DNA of 64,000 nt from the NCBI GenBank assembly GCA_965366835.1, contig CBDUGF010000003.1, forward strand, positions 1 to 64,000. Reading direction: 5' to 3'. Source of the stretch: JAKGBX01 sp965366835 (GTDB lineage Bacteria > Pseudomonadota > Alphaproteobacteria > Rhodobacterales > Rhodobacteraceae). This document shows positions 8,322-15,754 of this stretch, one piece after another. The translations under genes were made by a program, and so were the position numbers. The notes under the pieces are model-generated. The model had not been told where the DNA came from and ran no database searches. It saw nothing but the letters and a program-made list of their open reading frames with translations. The number at the start of each line of letters is the position of its first letter. Within the stretch, counting starts at the first letter, position 1.

Positions 8322-10058
8322 CTATCCCAACAGCGCGTTGACAACGATGCGCGGCAGTTTCAACCATCCGGGCCGATACTGGAACGCGGTCAGCAGCTTG
8401 CCGATCTTGTCCTGCCTGCGGTTGGTGATAAACCAGGGCGGTCGCGGCAGCATGCTGAACTGCCCCGACAAGAGCCCGCGAGGGAACGGGTGGAAAGGCG
8501 CCGTCACCACCGTGCGCTCGGTATTCTCCAGCATGAAGCTGTTATGCACCGTGCCGATGCCCGAGCCGACATTGTCGAGCGTATGGCCGGGAAAAGCCCC
8601 CCAGGGGCAGGCGCTCAGCAGAAAGCCCAGGCCCGACCAGCCGTTGATCGCGATGGTGCCATAGCGCAGCTCGGCGATGATCTCCTCAAAGCGTTTCCGG
8701 CCGATCTCGTGCAGGGTGCCTGGATGGATCAGGATACTGGCCCCCAGCGTGCCGTGCAGTTCCTCGTTGGCCCAAGCAATGGCGTTCTCGAGATAGGTCT
8801 GCGCATCCGGCGCATCCATTTCGTGGGTCGACATCGCGGGCGCGAACACTTCGGTCTGGCGACACCAGTCGTCATCCGAGACCGCATTGATCACACAGGC
8901 CGGCGCCGCGCCGCGATCGACCTCGGCAACCGTTTTCGCATGCTCGCGAAACCCCTCGAGCCGGTCCTCGGCGCCGGGGTAGTAGGCCAGCCGCGTCGAG
9001 ACCCGCATCACCGATTTCACCTCGTCGAGCAGGCGCGCGCCCTGGGCCCAGCCCCTGGGCAGGATCAGCACCTGGCAGGCGATACAGTTGAAGCCGGAAT
9101 TGTGCAGCTTCTGCGTCGCCACGTGCTGCGCCTGAAACTTCAGATCGGCCTTCGACCAGGGCCCCGGCACCACGATGGTGGGGCAGACCGCGCCCAGCTC
9201 CGAGGTGATCCGCCTGGTGTTCTTCGGTGTGCCCTTGGCCTTGTTGGCGGCCCCCTCCTCGCCCATGCCCCAGACGATGGCGTCATGCGTCGCACCCGCC
9301 CCGGTGATGTGGATCTCCTCGACCAGGGGATGTTCGCACAACCATGCCCCCGCCGCGCCCTCGCCCTTCACGATGCGCACGAAATCGCGCTCGATCAGCG
9401 GCTTCAGCGCCGCCCTCAGATAATCGGTCAGGTAGTCGTTGACCGGGTTCATCTTCAGGATTGCCACCTGGTTTTCCACAAACAGCTTGTGGAACACGTC
9501 GAGCGGCGCGATCGACGCGACGTTGCCCGCTCCCAGCACCAGCGCCAGCTTGCCCGTGCGTTGCGCCGCGGGCGTGTCATAGACCAATGCCGCATGTTTC
9601 TTCAGATTGGCGGTGTTCACCCCCTTCTGCATCCAGATCTCGGCCGTGACCCCGGACAGGATCAGCCGGTCCCAGAGCGTATGCGGCACCGCCTTCACGG
9701 CGGTCTGCCCGGTCGGCAACAGGCGGGTGGGCAGGTCTTCGACATAGGCCTTGCCTTCCATCCGGCTCAACGTCTCGATCAGCCCGTTGCACCCCGACAT
9801 CAGCGCATATGGCCCCGAGGTCCATTCCTCCCCGACCAGCGGCGAGCCGTCCGGGATCAGCTTCTTGCGCGCCGCCGTCTCGGCCCAGCCCTGGGCCACC
9901 GGCATCAGGCTGTCCTTGACCGCCTCCAGCAGAGCGATGCGTTCCTGAATTCCGGTTCTGGCCCAGCTGTCCTTGGCCGCGTCCAGCGCCTTGAGCGCGG
10001 CTTCATAATCCTCTGCCCATTCCGGCGGCGCCTCGACCGCTCTTATCGCCTTGTTCAT
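8322..10058 (-). CDS. Aldehyde dehydrogenase superfamily protein, long form
   Basis: A 578-residue member of the aldehyde dehydrogenase superfamily, longer than the usual 460-500. The general-base position is in RRITSELGA (E287) and the catalytic cysteine in HNSGFNCIAC (C325 or C328). The normal GQ before the cysteine is replaced, and the C-terminus has an extra basic, aromatic tail (about residues 500-578). The ATG at 10058 overlaps the ligase gene's stop as ATGA. Coupling to an acyl-CoA ligase suggests shared fatty aldehyde/fatty acid metabolism, with the enzyme oxidising an aldehyde to the acid the ligase then activates. The exact reaction is unknown. Confidence 0.85.
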   Translation of the reverse strand: MNKAIRAVEAPPEWAEDYEAALKALDAAKDSWARTGIQERIALLEAVKDSLMPVAQGWAETAARKKLIPDGSPLVGEEWTSGPYALMSGCNGLIETLSRMEGKAYVEDLPTRLLPTGQTAVKAVPHTLWDRLILSGVTAEIWMQKGVNTANLKKHAALVYDTPAAQRTGKLALVLGAGNVASIAPLDVFHKLFVENQVAILKMNPVNDYLTDYLRAALKPLIERDFVRIVKGEGAAGAWLCEHPLVEEIHITGAGATHDAIVWGMGEEGAANKAKGTPKNTRRITSELGAVCPTIVVPGPWSKADLKFQAQHVATQKLHNSGFNCIACQVLILPRGWAQGARLLDEVKSVMRVSTRLAYYPGAEDRLEGFREHAKTVAEVDRGAAPACVINAVSDDDWCRQTEVFAPAMSTHEMDAPDAQTYLENAIAWANEELHGTLGASILIHPGTLHEIGRKRFEEIIAELRYGTIAINGWSGLGFLLSACPWGAFPGHTLDNVGSGIGTVHNSFMLENTERTVVTAPFHPFPRGLLSGQFSMLPRPPWFITNRRQDKIGKLLTAFQYRPGWLKLPRIVVNALLG

Positions 10059-11683
10059 GCCGTCACCCCCGCATCGATCAACACATTGCCGAACTGCTCG
10101 CGCAGCTTGTTCTTCAGCATCTTGCCGGTCCCGTTCAACGGGATCGCATCGGTGAACACCACCGTGTCGGGGATCTGCCATTTGGCGACCTTGCCGTCGT
10201 AAAGCGCGAGAATCTCCTCGACGCTGGGATCGGCGCCATCGGCCCTGACCGCGACGATGATCGGCCGCTCATCCCATTTCGGATGTTTCGCCCCGATCGC
10301 GGCAGCCATCGCCACGCCGGGATGCGACACCGCGATGCCCTCCAGATCGACCGACGAGATCCACTCGCCTCCCGATTTGATGATGTCCTTGGTGCGATCG
10401 CGGATCACCATGAAACCATCGGGGTCGATGGTCGAAACATCGCCGGTATCAAACCAGCCATCGCCGGTCAGAGCGCTTTCTTCCTTGTTGAAATAGGTAT
10501 CGACCACCCAGTACCCGCGCACCTGGAGCGCCCCCTCGGCCTTGCCGTCATGCGGCAACGGCTTGCCCGCCTCGTCGACAATGCGCAGGTCGATCCCGAA
10601 CGGCGGGCGCCCCTGCCCCAGCCGCAGCGCCGCCAGCGCCTTTTCGTCGAGATTAAGATGCTTGCCCTTGATCTGGTTGGCGGTTCCCAGCGGGCTGGTC
10701 TCGGTCATGCCCCAGGCATGGATCGTCTCACAGCCAAAATCATCGCGGAACGCCGCGATCATCGACGGCGCCGCCGCCGAACCGCCGATCACGTTGCGCT
10801 TGAGGCTGGCCATTTTCGAGCCCGATTTCTTCGCCGCCGCCAGCAGCATCTGCCAAATCGTCGGCACCCCCAGCGCCAGCGTCACCTTTTCACTGTCGAT
10901 CAGCCCGAGCAGGCTGTCGCCGTCCAGCCCCGGCCCCGGCATCACCAGCTTGGCCCCGGTCATCGCGGCGGCATAGGGAATGCCCCAGGCGTTGGCGTGA
11001 AACATCGGCACCACCGGCAGGATGGTCTCGCGCGCCGACAGGTTCAGCGCGTCGGGCAGCGCGATCGAGAAGGTGTGCAGCATCGTCGAGCGATGGGTAT
11101 AAAGCACCCCCTTGGGATGGCCCGTGGTGCCCGAGGTATAGCACAGCGAACAGGGCGTGTTCTCGTCAAGCGCGGGCCAATCCTCGGGTGCGCCCAGCAC
11201 CAGATCGTCGAAGAACACCACCCCCGGCACGGCGGCGGCCACCTCCGGATCATGCGGCCCCATGCAGATGTAATGCTCCACCGTTTTCAGGTGTTCGCGG
11301 GTGCCGGTGATCAGCGCCATGAAGGTCTTGTCGAAGAACATCGCCCTGTCGGCGGCATCGTTGACGATGAAGATCAGTTGCTCGGGAAACAGCCGCGGGT
11401 TCAGCGTGTGGCAGACCATGCCGCCGCCCGACAGCGCAAACCATGTCTTCAGATGGCGATGATTGTTCCAGGCGATGGTGCCGACACGCTCGCCCGGTTT
11501 CAGCCCCAGCTTGCGCAACCCGGCCATCAGCCGGCGCGCCTGGTCCTCGCATTCGGCCCAATCGGTGCGGTTGATCTCGCCACTGGTCTCGCGCGACACG
11601 ATCTCGGTATCGCCGTGGTATTTCGCCGCGTGGCGGATCAGTTCGCTGATCAGAAGCGGCTGGGTCATCATCGAGCCTTGCAT
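10055..11683 (-). CDS. Acyl-CoA synthetase (AMP-forming, fatty-acid ligase type)
   Basis: About 542 residues of the ANL adenylating superfamily. The P-loop-like YTSGTTGHPKGVLYTH lies near residue 182, GMTETSPLG gives the adenine-binding block, and DGWFDTGDVSTIDPDG with the GGEWISSVDLE hinge precedes the C-terminal catalytic lysine region (NGTGKMLKNKLRE). The pattern matches medium/long-chain fatty-acid ligases (FadD/AlkK-like). The ATG at 11683 has a GAGGGAG site seven bases away and is preferred over the frame's first ATG at 11701. It is coupled to the downstream long aldehyde dehydrogenase. Chain-length preference cannot be assigned. Confidence 0.93.
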   Translation of the reverse strand: MQGSMMTQPLLISELIRHAAKYHGDTEIVSRETSGEINRTDWAECEDQARRLMAGLRKLGLKPGERVGTIAWNNHRHLKTWFALSGGGMVCHTLNPRLFPEQLIFIVNDAADRAMFFDKTFMALITGTREHLKTVEHYICMGPHDPEVAAAVPGVVFFDDLVLGAPEDWPALDENTPCSLCYTSGTTGHPKGVLYTHRSTMLHTFSIALPDALNLSARETILPVVPMFHANAWGIPYAAAMTGAKLVMPGPGLDGDSLLGLIDSEKVTLALGVPTIWQMLLAAAKKSGSKMASLKRNVIGGSAAAPSMIAAFRDDFGCETIHAWGMTETSPLGTANQIKGKHLNLDEKALAALRLGQGRPPFGIDLRIVDEAGKPLPHDGKAEGALQVRGYWVVDTYFNKEESALTGDGWFDTGDVSTIDPDGFMVIRDRTKDIIKSGGEWISSVDLEGIAVSHPGVAMAAAIGAKHPKWDERPIIVAVRADGADPSVEEILALYDGKVAKWQIPDTVVFTDAIPLNGTGKMLKNKLREQFGNVLIDAGVTA

Positions 11684-11747
11684 GGCATTCTCCCTCTTCA
11701 TTATGTGCAGCCCCGCGCGCTGGTCCCGACGCGCCGGGCAAAATCCT

Positions 11748-12065
11748 TCAAGCGGCGGCCTCGGCCCGCGCCCCGTGTTGCGCCTTGATCCTGTCGGCGC
11801 AATTCTCAGCTATCATGTTCGTCGGCGCGTTGGTATCGCCCGAAACAATCCGCAGCATCACAAAGGCATCGGCCACGCGCAGCCCGTCGAGCCCGCGCAG
11901 CTTCAGTTCCGGGTCGACCACGGCCATGTCGTCGCCCCCCATCATGCAGGTACCCACCGGGGGATAGACCGTGTCGGCGCGGGTGCGGAATTGCTGCTCC
12001 CACTCAGCATCGCTGGTGGCGTCATTGACCCAGAAAAGCTCCTTGCGCCGGCATTTCCGCATCAC
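11748..12065 (-). pseudogene. GMC oxidoreductase (choline dehydrogenase-like), C-terminal remnant
   Basis: Only the last about 100 residues of a glucose-methanol-choline oxidoreductase are present: YPPVGTCMMG, VVDPELKLRGLDGLRVADA and VSGDTNAPTNMIAE match the family's C-terminal FAD/active-site region. The FAD-binding N-terminal 400 or so residues are absent from upstream sequence. The active-site histidine of the usual YHPVGTC motif is a proline here. No ribosome site or sensible start is visible. It looks like a deletion remnant from an earlier dehydrogenase gene. Confidence 0.75.
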
Positions 12066-12405
12066 TGGCGCCTTCAGGGTCGCCCTTCAACGCGCAACAA
12101 AGCTGTCGCCCCGGGAGCGCACCCGCTATGGCGGCGCGCGCCGCGCCATCATGAACCGCATCGCGCGCGCCCTCGTCAAGATTCTGCAACACAGCGGGCA
12201 TTGACGGGCATCGTTTGGCAATATTGCGGCGCTGAATCTGCGCTGGCATTGCCCCGATCTGACAGGTGGTCAGGGGCGGAATCGTCCTCGATCGGCTCGA
12301 ACCGGGGGCGCTGCCGGGCAAGGCCGGGATTCGAGTATTTCTGCCAAGAAAAAGGCACGGTCGAGATTCCCTTCGACACGGCGGCGCAAGTTGGTATGAA
12401 AATGC
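12066..12405. other. Gap between the GMC remnant and the flavoprotein gene
   Basis: About 340 bases with no supportable gene. It probably includes degraded flank of the deleted GMC gene and the promoter of the flavoprotein gene. Short frames on both strands here lack ribosome sites and recognisable domains. No RNA gene or clear terminator was seen. Confidence 0.5.
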
Positions 12406-13827
12406 ATGAGCTTGAACCCCGTCGATCAGCCATTTCTGGAACGCCTGCGCGAGGTGCTGCCCGCGGCGGCGCTGCGCGAGGTGGCGCCGCGTTATCTCGA
12501 AGAACCGCGCGGCCGCTGGCACGGCCAGGCCGGCATCGTGGTGGCTCCCGACGACACCGAAGGCGTGGCGCGCGCCATCCGCGCCGCGGCCCGGGCGGGT
12601 GTCGGCGTCGTGCCCTATGGCGGCGGTACCGGCCTGGTCGGTGGCCAGGTGATGACCGAGGGGCCGGCGCCGATGATCCTGTCGCTCGAGCGCATGAACC
12701 GGGTACGCGAGGTTTACCCGGACGAAAACGTGCTGATCGCCGAGGCCGGCGCGATCCTCGAAGAGGTTCATGCCGCCGCCGAAGCTGCACAGCGGCTTTT
12801 TCCGCTGTCGATTGCGGCCAAGGGATCGGCCCGCATCGGTGGCATCCTGTCGACCAATGCCGGCGGCGTGAACGTGCTGCGCTACGGCAATGCGCGCGAC
12901 CTCTGCCTCGGGATCGAGGCTGTGCTGCCGGATGGTGCGATCTATCGCGGGCTGACCCGGCTCAGGAAGGACAACACCGGCTATGATCTGCGCAACCTGC
13001 TGATCGGGGCCGAGGGCACGCTCGGGGTGATCACCAAGGCGGCGCTGAAGCTGGCACCGATGCCCGGCGCCTTTGGCACGGCGCTGCTCGAGGTGGAAAG
13101 CCCGGCGGCGGCGCTCCGCCTGTTGGCGCTGGCGCGCGATCAGGTCGGCGAAGCGGTGAGCGCATTCGAGTTGATCAGCGGACAGGCCATGGCATTTCTG
13201 GCCGAGACCCTGCCCGAGATTCGCCGCCCGTTCGATCCGGCGCCGCAATGGATGGTGCTGATCGACCTGGGGCTGTCGGGGGGCGGGCAGGATCCGATGA
13301 CGGCGCTGGAGCGTCTGTTTGAAACCGGGCTGGAGGCGGGGCTGCTGCGTGACGGGACGCTGGCGCAATCGGGCGCGCAGCGCGAGGCTCTTTGGCAAGT
13401 GCGCGAGCAGATTCCCGAAGCCAATCGCCGCATCGGGGCGATTTCCAGCCATGACATCGCACTGCCGCTCGGCGAGATCGCACCGTTCATCGACCGGGCC
13501 GAAGTGGCGCTGGCCGCGCTGGGCGCGTTCCGGATCAATTGTTTCGGGCATCTGGGCGATGGCAACCTGCACTATAATGTGTATCCGACCAAAGGGCGCC
13601 GCTGTGAGGACTATCCCGGTATGGCACCGCGTATCCAGCAACTGGTGCATGACATGGTCATGGAAATGGGCGGATCGTTTTCCGCCGAGCACGGTGTCGG
13701 GCGGATGAAAACCGCCGATCTCGAGCGCTATGGCGATCCGGCGCGGCTCGGCGCGATGCGGGCGATCAAATCGGCGCTCGATCCGGCGGGCATCATGAAC
13801 CCGGGCGCGGTGTTGCGAAAAACCTGA
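12406..13827 (+). CDS. FAD-binding oxidase, GlcD / D-2-hydroxyglutarate dehydrogenase-like
   Basis: A 473-residue flavoprotein of the VAO/PCMH family. The FAD-binding-4 domain covers about residues 40-180, with PYGGGTGLVGGQ and GGILSTNAGGVNVLRYGNARD. The FAD-oxidase C domain follows, with the metal-binding GHLGDGNLHYNV and the SAEHGVGRMK tail motif. This arrangement oxidises D-2-hydroxyacids such as D-lactate, glycolate or D-2-hydroxyglutarate, usually passing electrons to an ETF or quinone. It stands alone, so it is more likely a D-2-hydroxyglutarate/D-lactate-type enzyme than a GlcDEF glycolate oxidase subunit. The ribosome site is weak. Confidence 0.92.
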   Translation: MSLNPVDQPFLERLREVLPAAALREVAPRYLEEPRGRWHGQAGIVVAPDDTEGVARAIRAAARAGVGVVPYGGGTGLVGGQVMTEGPAPMILSLERMNRVREVYPDENVLIAEAGAILEEVHAAAEAAQRLFPLSIAAKGSARIGGILSTNAGGVNVLRYGNARDLCLGIEAVLPDGAIYRGLTRLRKDNTGYDLRNLLIGAEGTLGVITKAALKLAPMPGAFGTALLEVESPAAALRLLALARDQVGEAVSAFELISGQAMAFLAETLPEIRRPFDPAPQWMVLIDLGLSGGGQDPMTALERLFETGLEAGLLRDGTLAQSGAQREALWQVREQIPEANRRIGAISSHDIALPLGEIAPFIDRAEVALAALGAFRINCFGHLGDGNLHYNVYPTKGRRCEDYPGMAPRIQQLVHDMVMEMGGSFSAEHGVGRMKTADLERYGDPARLGAMRAIKSALDPAGIMNPGAVLRKT

Positions 13828-13853
13828 TCGCGGGGCCGAAATCTTCGAAACGG

Positions 13854-13868
13854 TTTACCTGCCGTTAA
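13854..13868 (+). promoter_or_regulatory. CtrA-like binding site upstream of dprA
   Basis: TTTA, seven bases, then TTAA, differing by one base from the alphaproteobacterial CtrA consensus TTAA-N7-TTAA, 45 bases before the dprA start codon. CtrA control of competence-type genes is established in Rhodobacter capsulatus gene-transfer-agent biology. Here it is a pattern match only. Confidence 0.5.
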
Positions 13869-13912
13869 CCATCCGTGCGCTAGAGATGGTCCTGCAAGCA
13901 AGCGGAGTCACG

Positions 13913-15112
13913 ATGGCGCAAGAGTTTCACTCTTCCACTCACCCCCCACTCCCACCCACCACGGAAGATGAAAAGCTGTCGTGGCTCCGTTTGCTGCGTT
14001 CCCGCAGGGTCGGGATTTCCACCTTCTACAGGATGCTGGGCGAACACGGATCGGCCGCGGCGGCGCTGGCGGCCCTGCCCGATATCGCCCGTGGCGCCGG
14101 GATCAGGGATTACGCCACCTGCCCGGAAGGCACCGCGCTGGGCGAGCTTCGCGCGGGCCATCGTGCCGGGGCGCGGCTGGTGGCGATCGGCGAGGCCGGG
14201 TATCCCGCCCAGCTGAGCGATCTCGAAGATGCGCCGCCGCTGTTGTGGCTGAAAGGCCAGGACGCGGTGCTGAGCCGCCCGATGATAGCCATGGTCGGCG
14301 CGCGCAACGCCTCGTCGCTCGGCATGCGCATGGCCAAATCGCTGGCCCGCGAGCTGTCCGAGCGCGGATATGTCATTGTCTCGGGGCTGGCGCGCGGCAT
14401 CGACACCGCAGCGCACAAGGCCAGCGCCGCCAACGGCACCGTCGCGGTGATGGCGGGAGGTGTCGAGGTGATCTACCCGTCGGAAAACACCGTGCTGGCG
14501 AGCGAGATCGAAGCGGCCGGGCTGCTGCTTTCGGAGCAGCCGATCGGATTGCAGCCGACCGCGCGGCATTTTCCGCGGCGCAACCGGCTGATCTCGGGGC
14601 TGGCCGGTGGTGTCGTGGTGATCGAGGCGGCAGCGAAATCAGGCTCGCTGATCACCGCGCGCAATGCGCTCGATCAGGGTCGCGAGGTGCTGGCCGTGCC
14701 GGGCCATCCCTTCGATGCGCGCGCTTCGGGCTGCAACATGCTGATCCGCGATGGCGCGCGGCTGGTGCGCAACGCCGAAGACGTGATCGAGGCGCTGGCC
14801 CCGATCGCTGCGGTGGCCGAAACAGCGCAAGCCGAGATACCGCTGCCAATGCCCGAGATGACCACCGGGGCCGCCCCGCCGGCGGATCGGCGCTCGCTGC
14901 AGGAAACGGCACAGCTGCACCAGAAGATCCTAGACCGGCTCGGCCCTTCCCCCGTGGCCGAAGACCTGCTGATCCGCGATCTCGGCTCCTCCGCCAATGC
15001 CGTCGCGCCGGCGCTGCTCGATCTTGAATTGCAGGGTCATGTCGCGCGCCAGGCCGGCGGGTTGCTGTCACTGTCCGCCGCCAAGCCGGATCATATCAAG
15101 CGGTCCGGGTGA
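13913..15112 (+). CDS. dprA: DNA-processing protein DprA
   Basis: A 399-residue DprA/Smf protein, which loads RecA on incoming single-stranded DNA. An N-terminal helix-hairpin-type region (about residues 1-75) is followed by the Rossmann-fold core: MVGARNASSLGM, VSGLARGIDTAAH, FPRRNRLISGLAGGVVVIEA, SGSLITARNALDQGREV and AVPGHPFD. A C-terminal winged-helix domain covers about residues 330-399. The ATG at 13913 has a GGAG site seven bases upstream; the frame opens earlier at 13886. A CtrA-like box lies upstream, fitting a role in gene-transfer-agent or transformation uptake. Confidence 0.96.
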   Translation: MAQEFHSSTHPPLPPTTEDEKLSWLRLLRSRRVGISTFYRMLGEHGSAAAALAALPDIARGAGIRDYATCPEGTALGELRAGHRAGARLVAIGEAGYPAQLSDLEDAPPLLWLKGQDAVLSRPMIAMVGARNASSLGMRMAKSLARELSERGYVIVSGLARGIDTAAHKASAANGTVAVMAGGVEVIYPSENTVLASEIEAAGLLLSEQPIGLQPTARHFPRRNRLISGLAGGVVVIEAAAKSGSLITARNALDQGREVLAVPGHPFDARASGCNMLIRDGARLVRNAEDVIEALAPIAAVAETAQAEIPLPMPEMTTGAAPPADRRSLQETAQLHQKILDRLGPSPVAEDLLIRDLGSSANAVAPALLDLELQGHVARQAGGLLSLSAAKPDHIKRSG

Positions 15113-15153
15113 CGCGAGAATCCTGCTGCCGCCACGAACCCGCTGACAGGCAG

Positions 15154-15591
15154 CTACTTCCCCTCGCAGGCCTCGGGGATCACCGCGCGATACTCGCGGC
15201 AGATCGGCTCCCAGGAATACCAGACATCGGTGGCCGAAATCCCCTGATGCACCGCCACCCAGGTCTTGCCCGACAGGCGATAGAGCGCCTGCACGGTGGC
15301 GCCGTCGCCGACTTCGGGGTCGAGTTCTTCGCGTCTGGCGCCGGGGGTATCTGCGATGACGATCTCGCCCCCGCCCGGGCGCTGCGCCCATCCTGAGAAA
15401 AACGCAATGTCGCCGGACACGCGCAGATCCCACACAACGAATTCCACCGGCGCCCCCAGCATCCACTCTATATGCGGGCGCAGCGCGTCCAGCAGCGCCT
15501 CGCGCGTCTCCGATCCGCGCGGCGGCTCGACATAGTCGGCCCGCGCCCCGGTGGCACAAGCGATCAATACGAAAATGGCTAGACGCAGCAC
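15154..15591 (-). CDS. Small secreted protein of unknown function
   Basis: A 145-residue protein starting at a GTG (15591) with a GGAA ribosome site, giving a clear signal peptide (LRLAIFVLIACATGARA, then DYVEPP). The mature part is acidic and contains two cysteines near its C-terminus (PICREY and EACEGK) that could form a disulfide in the periplasm. I do not recognise a domain. The longer open frame up to 15816 runs over the topA promoter and start and is not credible. It is convergent with dprA and divergent from topA. Confidence 0.7.
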   Translation of the reverse strand: MLRLAIFVLIACATGARADYVEPPRGSETREALLDALRPHIEWMLGAPVEFVVWDLRVSGDIAFFSGWAQRPGGGEIVIADTPGARREELDPEVGDGATVQALYRLSGKTWVAVHQGISATDVWYSWEPICREYRAVIPEACEGK

Positions 15592-15754
15592 CGCGCGGAT
15601 TCCTTTCCTGCTGAAACATCTGGCGCCAACACGCCGCTGACAGGCGGTTGAAACCTCTGCGCGAGGCTCCTTTATTTTCAGCGCATTGACAATACCCCCG
15701 TCGCCCGCCCATGTTCCGCCGCCAAAGCGTCGCGGACGAGTCGAAAGGAATTTC

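Noticed and set aside
11971..12204. A short plus-strand frame ending near 12204 after the GMC remnant.
   Set aside because: It overlaps the remnant, lacks a ribosome site and matches no domain; more likely chance.
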